From assembly GCA_036925085.1 (NCBI GenBank), contig JAUPFP010000009.1, forward strand, positions 117,501-181,500: 64,000 bases of DNA, read 5' to 3'. Under the pieces are notes generated by a model. It was given only the letters and a program-made list of their open reading frames with translations, had not been told where the DNA came from and did no database searches. Shown here in pieces: positions 1 through 9,721 of the stretch (position 1 is its first letter; each line of letters opens with the position of its first letter). A program made the position numbers and the translations under genes. The stretch comes from Brachycybe producta. Its lineage: Eukaryota; Arthropoda; Diplopoda; Playtdesmida; Andrognathidae.

Positions 1-1058
1 ACATCTTCCTTGGTGGCAATTGCATCATCTTTTTTCTTTACTTCTCTCTCTTTTTCTTCTCTAAACAGCATGTAAAAATCTTCTGATTCTCCATTGCTGG
101 AGCTGCTTTTAAAAGTACATGGTATTTTCTTTTTATAATAAAAAAAATCATGATGACACTATTTTTCTTCTTAAAAAAATTTGATAAACATTTTTTTCGG
201 CATTTATTACCACTAGAAATGAATTCAAAAGTGGCGCCCAAAATTGTGGATGCTTCTCTACATGGTCCAAAAAGGTCGCCAGGTCCTAGCTCCAAGTCAT
301 AGTAGGTGGAGCTGGTGACATCTTTTCTCTTCAAACTTTCTCTTCTCTTCAAATTTTCTCTTCTCACCATGATGCGGCAAATTTGAATTTCTAGTGAGTT
401 CTTTTCATCGTTTTCATGCTTTCTGGGTAAAATTTGGCCGTTTTAGTCCCAATTTTTTTCCAATCCTTCAAGAAATTATTATTTTCATAATTTCTCTTTT
501 CTTCGTTTACACGGAAATTCAAGGAAACTTCTTTTTGAGTGGTTGTCTTGGGCCTCCCATGTTTTCTCTTTGGTTGCGCAGGTGGTACCACCTGAGTTTC
601 TTCTTCTTTAGCCCCTTCATGATGAGTTTTGGATATTTCTGCATCAGGAGTGACATTTTCTTTACGATGGACTCCTGGATTGATCTTATGTTAGTTGTTG
701 TCTGCTGTTTGGAAACCATCTTCATTGTCGTCTTCTTCGACATTTTCCTCTGTAGTTTTTCTGTGCTGAACTTCAGGTGTGGCTTCATTAGGAAAAACTT
801 CTTTAACTATAGTTCGGTCATTCTGGTAGGGCTTCATCAGGTTAAACTTCTTTCTTTTTAGTTTGGCCGTGATGAGCTGGTATGGCTTCCTCAGGACAAA
901 CTTCTCGGTTTTCAGCTTCGATTATGTTGTGATGAGCTTCTGATATGGCTTCATCGAGAATAACCTCTTTTCTTTCCGACTTCTGGATGTCGGCTGTCCT
1001 TTCGGACGATGTAGAGGTCACACCTTGCAGTGGTTTCATCTGGTTGCCATCTTTATAG
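1..1058 (-). pseudogene. Element F, distal degenerate coding remnant
   Basis: This is minus-strand coding-like sequence with many stops. Around 842-1058 it reads a segment (KDGNQMKPLQ, SSERTADIQKSE, EAISEAHH) that is closely similar to the segment read from 7681-8046 (KDDNRINPLQ, SSERMGDAQKS, EAIPEAHH), so it belongs to the same repetitive element as 1788-3615 and 7573-9344. Around 391-591 it reads PKRKHGRPKTTTQK, a basic stretch resembling an AT-hook or a charged tail. The frame is broken near 361-390 and again in 600-840. I do not recognise a function. It is most likely the far part of an old LTR element whose reverse transcriptase and integrase regions are missing or too decayed to read. 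Confidence 0.4.
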
Positions 1059-1787
1059 TGTAATGACACGGCTGGTTGCCACAACACCCTGGCAAAACTT
1101 CTCCGTCTCAACAGCCACTGACTCCCTTGGGACAGGATCCAAGCACTGGCTAGCCCTCTTGTCTGTCCGTGTCCTGGGTAGCGACGGTCGGAAGTCTCCC
1201 ACGCCACAAGTTGCTGGACAAAAGACCAATGAACCAACGAGGGAATCCATGGTGAACCCCCGGTGGATTTCACCGTGGATGCCGACGCAAAGTACCGGCC
1301 AAAAATGACGAAAACAGGATGGTGGTGTCCCAGTGTAATCCCACTGGCAGAACCCCACCCTCCCCATGGTTACTTCCCCAAATAATTAACCCATTACCAG
1401 TGTGTGATAATAATATAAAGAATATAATTTATTCAATAAATACAATTAAAGACTTACTGAATTAAAGAACTATCTGTTGGTTATCCCAACCAGTAGAGCA
1501 CAAGTCCAAAAACCCAAGAGCACAAAGAAGATAGAAGATTGAAGAATGGTGGCCATCTTGGCCACCCACGAAAAACAACACAACACATCCTCTTCTCACT
1601 AAGGGTCAAACATACTGCCCAGTATATAATGGCACCACCCATTATATACCCCAGGTTGCTCCACCTGGGGTGGAAAGTGACCCTTGCTGGCCTTTCTGTC
1701 ATCTGCCGGGCAGCCTACTACAGGCGCCTAGTAGACGCCACCAGGAGTTTAGTCTGCTCCCAAAAGGAGCAGTACTGGGTCGTCACA
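1059..1787 (-). mobile_element. Solo LTR, Gypsy-B type, with 4-bp target duplication
   Basis: The segment runs from TGTAATGACAC to GTCGTCACA on the plus strand and matches the Gypsy-B LTRs (16946-17732 and 28840-29599) along its length, in the same orientation as Gypsy-B. ATAG directly flanks it at 1055-1058 and 1788-1791, a perfect 4-bp target-site duplication. No internal region accompanies it, so it is a solo LTR left by LTR-LTR recombination. The U5 GTAAGT sequence found in the related LTRs has decayed here. It splits element F. Confidence 0.9.
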
Positions 1788-2560
1788 ATAGATGGTTTGG
1801 ATCGAAATACCACTGTCAAAATTTGCTTCTATTTTGTAGATCGAAGGGCACACAGGTGCATGGAGAGCTATAGTGACATCTTCAATCTCTGCAATCGTTT
1901 CTCTGGTTCCTAGGTGAATGACCTCTCCAGGAGAACTGACAATTGGAGTCTTCGATGATTCTAAAAGAAATGTTAACTCCTCTCTGTTGGATCATGCTTT
2001 CGCACGATTCGATGAACTGAAGACTACCTTGTTGTAAATCATCAGGAGCATTGATCTCGATGAGTGCAACTTTCTTCAAATCTAGCACGCGATTCTGGAC
2101 CAGGTGTAGTTTTGCTGGCCCCTTCTTCAGGAGTTTCTTTTGTACGTTTTCATCTTGACTTCTAAGATTTTGGATAAAATCTTCTGCTTGTTGCTGCTCA
2201 TGAAGAGTGTCCGGTAACAGTTCCTCTCCAATGTGGACTTTCTTTTTGTTTATGTCATGGCAAAAATTGAGGTCTTTACCGAGGTTGTTTCCCAGCAAAG
2301 CCTCATGTCGTCCTTCAAAGACAATCAATTTTTTTTTGACAAGCTTGTCGGCGACTTGGATCGGCACTATGACTTGTCTCATAATTTTTAATGGATTTCC
2401 TCCAGCACCAGTCATATTTGGCAAAAAATGGCAGTGGATCCATGAGTTTCATGTCTTTTATCGATGATTCACTGATAAGACATTTTGGCACCACTGTCAG
2501 CAGTCATTTCTGACTCACGACCTCCAAAGTTCACAGAAACTTTGGGTGCCATCTGCTCAT
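1788..2560 (-). pseudogene. Element F retropepsin-like (protease) remnant
   Basis: Read on the minus strand, positions near 2490-2550 give a valine-rich strand followed by TADSGA, which fits the D-S/T-G-A active site of a retroviral-type aspartic protease. Downstream (1882-2424) the frame reads VPIQVADKLVKKKLIVFEG and then EALLGNNLGKDLNF, comparable to the second half of the Gypsy-A protease (GEGEALLGDDHASRFGL). One stop follows the active site. The segment directly follows the lysine-rich repeats, as a protease follows gag. The assignment rests on motif and order only. Confidence 0.5.
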
Positions 2561-3615
2561 CTTTATTTTGGTCCTTAAGTTCATGATATGTGACTGTCTC
2601 AGTCAACTTAGTCCAAACATCTAGAATCATTTTCTTACACATGGGCTTTGCAACCGACAGAGAAAACTTCTCTCCAGTTCAGCCCATAACAGGTGTAGTC
2701 ACTTCCTTTTTCACTACTCCATGTTATTTGATTTCTTAGACAGGTGTGGGTACTTCATTGGTTTTTGCCACACACTGTCCCTGCTTAATGTTTTTAACAG
2801 GAGTAGTTACTCTTGAGTTCACTGCACCCTGTTCTGCTTGAATTTCAACAAGAGTAGCTTTCTTTGAGTCTACTACTTGTTCTGCTTCGTTTTTAACAAG
2901 AGTAGCATTTTTGGTGACTACTACTTGTTCTGCTTAGTTTTTAACAGGTGTGGTTACTTTTGTTTTCACCATACTCTGTTCTGCTTTAGTTTCAACAAGA
3001 GTAGCCTCTTTCGTGACTACTACTTGTTCTTCTTTAGTCTTAACAGGTGTGGTTAATTTCTTTTTCGAAACACACTGTTCTGCTTTGTTTTTAACAAGAG
3101 TAGCTCTTGCAAGACTACTACTTGTTCTACTCTGTTGTGGGACATTTTGGCGTCGTTTGTTTTTTCAAATGACGTAAAGGCCCCACTTTGCAGTAGTTTC
3201 CGCTGGCTACCAATCTGCTTGAAGTCCTTTAGCTGTACCGTAGCACCGCTGTGCTTAGGCGTTGTCAATTTCTCTTCTTTGTTGGCATTTCGGCATGGGC
3301 TACCCAGACCTGGGGACATCTCCGCATAATTGACAGCAGACTTCCCAATAGATTATCTTGTTATCCGGTCCCGTTGTACCTGGATGTCCATTTCTTTAGG
3401 TTTCGATGACTCCACTTTTTTTGGTCTCTCTTCAACATCTGCTTCATTTTTAACAGGAGTAGCTACTCTTAATTTCACTAACTCTTGTCTGACTTTGTTA
3501 ACAGGTGTGGGTACTTCTTTAGTTTTTGCCACACTTTGTTCTTCTTTGCTTGTCTTTTTAACAAGAGTAACTACTCTTAGTTTCACAACAACCTGTTCTT
3601 CAATGGGCTTGTTCT
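2561..3615 (-). pseudogene. Element F repetitive gag-like region, part 2
   Basis: The minus strand encodes imperfect repeats of about 17-22 residues of the type VVVKLRVATPVK and EQSVAKTKEVPTPVK, repeated roughly every 50-66 bp on the DNA (repeat starts visible near 2812, 2940, 2990, 3040, 3090, 3450, 3500 and 3555). The stretch 3053-3319 (SPGLGSPCRNANKEEKLTTP) duplicates the stretch at 7681-8046 (SPGLGSPCGSANKEELTTP). The frame is broken several times. At 3615 it is cut by the outer solo LTR and resumes at 7573. The protein is lysine- and valine-rich. A structural gag role is inferred from its position between a basic amino terminus and a protease remnant. Confidence 0.5.
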
Positions 3616-4019
3616 TGTGGCAACCTGGTCTGCTCAATTCAAATTTTTTTGATGGAGCAGATGAACTCCCTATGGTGGTCTGCCTGACAGCATGCAGTAG
3701 GCTGTTGGGACGGACGCCATATTGGTGCCAGCAGACCTCTCACCATTGGAGTCAATGAGTGAGAGGTCAGAAATGACCACTGTCCCCTCCAGGTGGAGCA
3801 GCCTGGAGGTCTTATATGGTCTGGTCAACAATTGAGTCAGGGCAGTGTGTTGTGGAGCAGAGAGCTGTCAAGATTGTGAAGACCCAGTTTTGCTCCTTTG
3901 TGGAGCAAAACTAAAACTCCTGTGTCATCTGCCTGTTGGGCTGCCAGGCAGATGACAAAATGGCCAGCAAAAGATCATTGTCCTCCCCAGGTGGAGCAGC
4001 CTGGAGGTGGTATATAATG

Positions 4020-4446
4020 ACGAGGAGGAATTACTCCAATTTAGAAATTGTTTAGATTCCTTATTTTCTACCCACAAATATGCATCAGTTCTCATTGGTG
4101 GGGATTTTAACCTTTTGGAAATAAATTGGAAAAATTATACTGTTGACTCCCAGTGCTCTAGTAATAAATTAACAGATATACTGCTTGATAGTGTATGCAC
4201 ATATTCCCTGGATCAACTAGTGCAAACCCCTACACACTGCACCAATACAACAGCTAATATCCTTGATTTAGTTTTTACGAACACCCCAGAAAATGCCAAA
4301 TCTATTGAAATTGCTGATGGCATAAGCGATCACAAAATGATTTACTTAGAATTTGCCACCCAATTCGAAAAACTCCAATCAGCTCCCCGAAAAGTCCTAC
4401 AGTACAATAAAGCTGATTGGGCTAATTTTAAGCTCTTTGTAACATA
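4020..4446 (+). pseudogene. LINE-A ORF2 apurinic-type endonuclease, carboxyl half
   Basis: The open frame from the truncation point to a stop at about 4445 reads the second half of an APE-type LINE endonuclease. VLIGGDFNLLEINW carries the GDFN motif, LDLVFTN is the conserved block after it, and GISDHKMI contains the catalytic SDH motif. The amino-terminal half (metal-binding N and E motifs) was lost by 5' truncation. This enzyme would nick target DNA for target-primed reverse transcription. The fragment is not functional on its own. Confidence 0.8.
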
Positions 4447-6388
4447 AATATAACAATAAAAGTGGACTATCAAAAGATGTAAACCAACAGTGGTCATTGT
4501 TTGTCAGTGTCATTTCTAATGGCATAAATAAATTCATCCCATTCAAAAATGTAAAATCAAGCTTGGAACCAATTTGGTACACCACTGAGATACGCCGCGC
4601 TCTTCATAAACAACGCAAATTTAGATCTAAAATGAAGATTAAAATGAATGATACTATTAAATTGCAGTTTAATTCCCAGCGATGTCTTGTGAAAAGCTTG
4701 CTTAAAAAAGAACACTTAAACTTTACTAATAATGTCTTAGGGGCTGACAAACACTGAACAAACACAAACAGGTTATTGCAAGCACACTTAACGATTATTT
4801 CCAAAGTGTCTTTAATGCTAATGATGGCAATAAGGAACCACAACTTGGCACCTTATCTCATGTCATGCCTGATATAATCATAAACTCCACTGGATTACAA
4901 AATTTGCTTTGTAATCTAGATGTTAATAAATCAGCTGGTCCAGATGAAATCTCGCCAAGATTGCTAAAAGAGCTGGCCACAGAAGTTAGCCCTTTTTAAG
5001 TAAACTTTTCCAAGATTCCCTTGATAGTGGTATACTGCCTATGGCATGGAGGCAAGCAAATATCTGCCCAATTCTTAAAACAGGAGATAAAAATTGTCCA
5101 AAGAACTATAGACCCATTTCTCTGACCTCCATTGTTTGTAAAACTCTCGAGCATATAATGTATTCTAATACAATCAAGCATTTAAAAAACCATAAATTAA
5201 TTCATGAAAACCTGCATGGTTTTCGAAAAGGCAGATCATGTGATACCCAGCAAGCACTATTCATCCAAGACATACAATCTGGCTTGGATAGTCAGGGCGA
5301 ATTTGACTTGGTATTTTTAGAATTTGCAAAAGCATTTGATACAGTGAAGCATTCACTACTAATTAAAAGAATGATGACTTTTAACTTAAATAAACAAGTA
5401 ATTTCGTGGACATCATCATTCTTATGAAACAGACAACAGCGAGTCCAAATTCATGGTGTTGTGTCAGACTGGGCTAAAGTAACATCTGGTGTACCTCAGG
5501 GTAGTATTCTTGGACCACTGCTTTTCCTTCTGTTCATAAACGATCTGGCAGACAGATGCAACAGTACGATGCGTTTCTTTGCAGATGATGCTGTTGTTTA
5601 CAGGAGGATTAGGGATAATGAGGATAGTGAAGTCCTCCAAAGAGATCTAGACAGTGTGAGTGGTGCTCTGAGTGGCATTTACAACTGAATAGGAGTAAAT
5701 GCAATGTTATGCGAGTTTCCCGAAAGCGAGAATCGTTCATGGCAGATTACACAATGGGAATGTTCAGCTAACCCATGTTGATACCATCAAATATCTTGGC
5801 TTAACCTTGTCCAAGGACATGCTTTGGAAAGATTATATAACCAAAGCAGTTGCCAAAGCTAATCAAAGGCTGCGGTTTGTCCAACACACCCTTAAACATT
5901 GTAAAGAAAATGTAAAGAAGGTCTGTTATTTTACCCTAGTTAGACCGATCTTAGAATATTGTTCCCCAATTTGGAACCCTACTAGAAATAATCTAAAACA
6001 AGAAATAGAAATGGTGCAGTGTAGGGCTGCAAGATATGTAAAGGGACGGTATGTGTATACTGACAGTGTATCGTCTATGCTCCAAGAGCTAGAATGGGAA
6101 TCATTAGCAGGCCGACGAAATGAGCAAAGCCTCGCTCTTCTGGGACGTTTGCTGTCTTGTGATAACATTACCCTGCTTAATGGTTTACTAACTAGAAATC
6201 CTCGTAAAGGTAGATTTGGGCATTCAAAAACTTTCGAAGAATTAATGGCTAGGACTGATGCATATTTTTGGTCTTTTCTTCCTAATGTTATTAGACTATG
6301 GAATTCTCTTCCTGTGAATAGATCTTTGTTAGGACGATTTCAATTTCATGATGATGTCTTATTTTTAAATAATGACAATCAGTCGTGA
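4447..6388 (+). pseudogene. LINE-A ORF2 reverse transcriptase and C-terminal region, broken
   Basis: The reverse transcriptase reads in pieces. Positions 5041-5427 give NICPILKTGDK, NYRPISLTSIVCKTLEHI, LHGFRKGRSC and the catalytic block FLEFAKAFDTV. Positions 5461-5688 give VTSGVPQGSILGPLLFLLFI and FADDAVVY, the FADD catalytic motif. Positions 5699-6388 give the thumb and carboxyl region (IKYLGLTLSKD, LEYCSPIWNP, ending NNDNQS and a stop). Stops at 5425 and 5686 and shifts between 4447 and 5040 break it. The copy is dead but only moderately decayed. The family fits the CR1/L2/Jockey-like group; I cannot choose among these by eye. Confidence 0.82.
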
Positions 6389-7572
6389 TTGGGAGCAATC
6401 CCTCCCTGCCACATGGCTTTCGAGCTGATTGCAGGTGTATTTAATTGAATTGAACTGAATAATGGTGGCGGCCATTATAACCTGGGCAGTGAAAGTGATA
6501 CCCTTATGCTAAGTGCATGTTCTTTTTGGTGCTCCTTCATTTTGTCAGGTGGCCAAGATGGCCACCATTCATCTTAATTATCAACTGGAATCATCTCTTT
6601 TGTTTTGTTCTCTGCTGGATAATTAATCCAGCAGATTATTGCTTACAGTGAGTGTTTTGATATATTTATCATTGAATAAATTATATCCCTGTTATTTTTC
6701 ACTCTCTACACTGTGTCCGTGTCTCTTTATTTACGTAATAGTAAGTGGGGAAGATACCGCGGAGAAGAGTGGGGGTCTGTGTGGGTTTTCACCGGCTACC
6801 ACCGTCCTGTTTCCGTCGTTCCTCGGCATGACGGCCGGTACTTCACGTCGTGAATCACGGTAAGATCCATCGGGGGGTTTACCTTGATTTCTTTATACAG
6901 TCCGGTGGCCTTTCGACCGTCGATCATCGGGGAAGACTTCCATCCGGTGCTGCCCGAGTTCACGGACGGACGAGAGGAGGGTTGGCCCGCGCTGAACCCA
7001 TCCTGTGGGAGTCAGCAGCCGGCGAAACAGGTAAGTTTCTCTGGGGATTTTGTAACGGGCAAAATCGGGTCGTTACAACATCAATGCTAGAGGCCAGGGT
7101 GGCCTCCCATTTCATCTGTTTGGTGCATCTGTTGTTTGGTGGCCATTAGGCTTGTTTGTGTATTTATGGTGTCTTGGCTGGTCAGAGTTGACCAGCCAAT
7201 TATGTAAATATCTCAACCACTGTAAGCGTTCATTAAATACATTTTATTTTATCTTAAATTACTGTGTTGTGTCGGTCATTGAGGCGAGTTACAGCAGGGA
7301 GGGTGGAATTTCAAGTTGTGGGGGAAATCTACCGTCCTTTTACTGTCCTGGTTCGGCCGGTAACTCGTGTTGGCTCGCGGTGGAAAAAGAGTTCCACCAT
7401 GATATTCTCGGCATGGCGACTTGTTTTGTGTTGTCTATCGAGAGAGGCTCCACCCGGGTTTAACCGTGAGAGGCCGCTACGGGTGCGACCCGTCCCCTTT
7501 GAGGAGCCTGGAGCCAGGTAAGTTGGTTTTTCTTGCCTGGGAGAATTGTAATAGACCTGTCGGGTCATTACA

Positions 7573-9344
7573 TTCTTGACATCTGTTTCAGACATTTTGA
7601 TGAGCCCACTTTGCAGTGGTATTGTTTGTTGGCCTCCCTCATAGATGGTGTGAATTTCTTTACCGGCTTCAAAGTCGTCTTTAGCAGGAGTAGGTACTCT
7701 TAGCTTCACTACTACCTGCTCTGCATCTTTTTTTGGCTTCAGTTCGATCATGATGAGCTTCTGGTATGGCTTCACCAGAATGAACTGCTTCTTCTAGGGA
7801 CTTCTGGGCATCTCCCATCCTTTCGGACGACATAGAGGTCCCAATTTGCAGTGGGTTAATCCGGTTGTCATCTTTATTGATGGTGAAAATCGAAATTTCA
7901 CTTTCAAAGTCTACTTCTCGATGCTTTGGAGAGTCCTTCTTAAGCTGTACCGCAGCACAGCTCTGCTTAGGCGTCGTCAATTCCTCTTTGTTGGCACTTC
8001 CGCATGGGCTACCCAGACCTGGAGACATCTCTGCATGGTTGACCACAGCCCTTTAAATAGATTCCTTCAATATCTGGCATGTCAAACCTGGACATCCACT
8101 TCTTTAGGTACCGGCGATTCCTCTTCTTCTTGAACCGCAGCTCGAACTTGGTGACTCTTTGGCATCTTCTTTGGTTTTAACAGGAGTAGCTAATCTTAGT
8201 TTCACTAACTCCTGTTTGAAATTTTTAACAGATGTGGATACTTTTTTGATTTTTGCAACACACTGTCCTTTTCTCTTTGTCATTTTAACAGGTGTTGGTA
8301 CTTCTTTGGTTTTTGCCACATGCTGTTCTTTTCTCTTTGTTATTTTAAGAGGAGTAGCTACACTTAGTTTCACTACAACCTGTCTTTTGATGGGTTTAAT
8401 CTTGATGTCTGTTTCAGATGTTTTGATGCACCCACTTTGAAGTGGTTTCTTTCTTTGGCCTCCCTCTTGGATAGTGCAGCTTAGGATTCCAGTTGCAAAG
8501 TCTTCTTCAGACAACATCAGCCTTGTTGAGTCCTTCTGCCATAGAACTGCAGCAAAACTCTTCTTACATGTCGTCGCATCTGCCTTATGTCGATCATCTG
8601 GGCACAGGGCTCAGGATCCCTCAGTTATCACTGTCTATCGAACCGCAGAACACACCCCTTTGGACTCTGCCATGGATCCTCCCTGTCGAACCTCAGTGCA
8701 CATAACGTGTGGTTACTTGATAACTTCTGCAGCACAGACTTCTTGGTGACTTTTCAAGTTGATGTCGTCTTCTTCATTTGTCCTTTCAGACAGGGCCAGT
8801 TGCTTTGTGGTCAATGTCTGCTGCTTCATTTCTGCATAGGGCATCAGCCAGTGGTCTGAAATTAAATTTAATTGTGCAGGCCAAGGCTTTCGCCCGGATT
8901 TGTGTAGTCCTTCTTGGTGGATCATCGAATCCATTCGTCTTAGTTGTTCTTCATGTATGTGTGCTCTGCAATGTGGTGTCATTGGTTGTTCCCCACATAA
9001 TCTTTGTATTATTTGTTTATACTACCAGGAGAGGCATCCTTCAGGATTTCGGCGAACCGGTCGATCATTGTCTGCTCATAGCTTTGTTGAGAGGCTTCAG
9101 GTTTGAGTCAGCCTTCACATAATTGTTCCTCTTTTTGGGTACTTTTCTCTTCCTCTTGTAGTCTTTTCTCTTCCACTTTGGTTCTCAACTTGTCTTTTTC
9201 CTTCCTTCAGGTGTCTCGGGCAAGACCGTATTTTTTGCAGCATTCCCGAGCTTTCTCTCGTTCTTGGGCGAGATGTTCACGTCGACGTCTCTCTTGTACT
9301 TGCTGAGAAAACCTTGTGGTTCTCATAGTGCTATTCATCAACAT
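7573..9344 (-). pseudogene. Element F gag-like ORF, amino-terminal part
   Basis: Reading leftward from ATG codons at 9342-9344 and 9336-9338, the frame gives a short leader and then a strongly charged, probably helical segment (FSQQVQERRRREHLAQERE) with two cysteines after it (ECCKKYG). It breaks after about 45 residues, then gives more charged sequence. Further down, 8713-8982 reads HEEQLRRMDSMIHQEGLHKS, and 8104-8517 reads the lysine-valine repeats (VVVKLSVATPLK, HVAKTKEVPTPVK, ELVKLRLATPVK). Positions 7681-8046 carry the block that is duplicated at 3053-3319 and 842-1058. Many stops are present. It continues beyond the outer LTR at 3615. I infer an ancient LTR-element gag with expanded internal repeats; I do not recognise the family. 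Confidence 0.45.
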
Positions 9345-9721
9345 CTTTTATCGTATACTGTGACAATAAAATTGGTTCAAAAATTTTGTTTGATTCAAAA
9401 TTGTTTGCACAATTGAAATATGATACTGCTTCGTGTTTTTCAATACGCTCTTTAAGGGCAAAACGCAGTAGCAAGTTTTATAAACTACCCCGAATTCCAC
9501 CATATATTTTGACGGACCTTTTTCCATAAATAGAATTTGAATTTGAAAAATTACTCTGCAAGCAGCCATAAAGGCCTATGGCAGAGGGACAAGAGTCCAA
9601 GTGCAGCATAGAAAATGCATTGTCAAAACCAGAAAATATAAAACCCTATTGATATAAACCCAACAACAATTTCAATATTTTTAATGCTGCAAATATATGC
9701 ATTGTCAAAACAAAACAAAAT

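Larger units (their letters stand above)
4020..6458 (+). mobile_element. 5'-truncated LINE-A copy, with short target duplication
   Basis: This non-LTR retrotransposon lacks ORF1 and the start of ORF2. Its 3' end has a tail built of TTGAA-like units (TTTAATTGAATTGAACTGAA). ATAATG at 4014-4019 recurs at 6459-6464, a plausible short target-site duplication, and the interrupted LTR reads through when the LINE is removed. A second copy of the same family lies at 49372-50672 and shares the last about 150 bp (GATTGGGAGCAATCC, then CACATGGCTTTC). Endonuclease, reverse transcriptase and the carboxyl-terminal region are all readable. Confidence 0.88.
3875..7077 (+). mobile_element. Inner solo LTR (Gypsy-B type) nested in the outer LTR
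   Basis: It starts TGTGAAGACCCAGTTTTGCT, the Gypsy-B LTR start read on that element's own strand, and ends GGTCGTTACA. Its own sequence is 3875-4019 plus 6465-7077. The flanks AGAT (3871-3874) and ACAT (7078-7081) look like a 4-bp target duplication with one later substitution. AATAAA at 6676 may be the polyadenylation signal. GTAAGT is present at 7031-7036. It is itself interrupted by a LINE at 4020-6458. Confidence 0.82.
3616..7572 (+). mobile_element. Outer solo LTR (Gypsy-A/C type), split by later insertions
   Basis: It begins TGTGGCAACCTGGTCTGCTC, as the Gypsy-C 5' LTR does at 14907 and the Gypsy-A LTR does on its own strand, and ends GTCATTACA. TTCT flanks it at 3612-3615 and 7573-7576, a perfect 4-bp target duplication. 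Its own sequence is 3616-3874 plus 7078-7572 (about 750 bp). A second LTR occupies 3875-7077. A TATA-like ATAT motif lies near 3815, and GTAAGT lies at 7518-7523, near its end. Removing it rejoins element F in register: acctgttcttcaatgggctt before it and the MSETDVKN-coding sequence after it both align to one stretch at 8380-8430. Confidence 0.88.

Noticed and set aside
394..861. Plus-strand 155-codon hydrophobic frame resembling a membrane protein
   Set aside because: It is opposite the lysine-rich minus-strand remnant of element F. The phenylalanine-rich antisense of lysine/glutamate codons gives false hydrophobic proteins.
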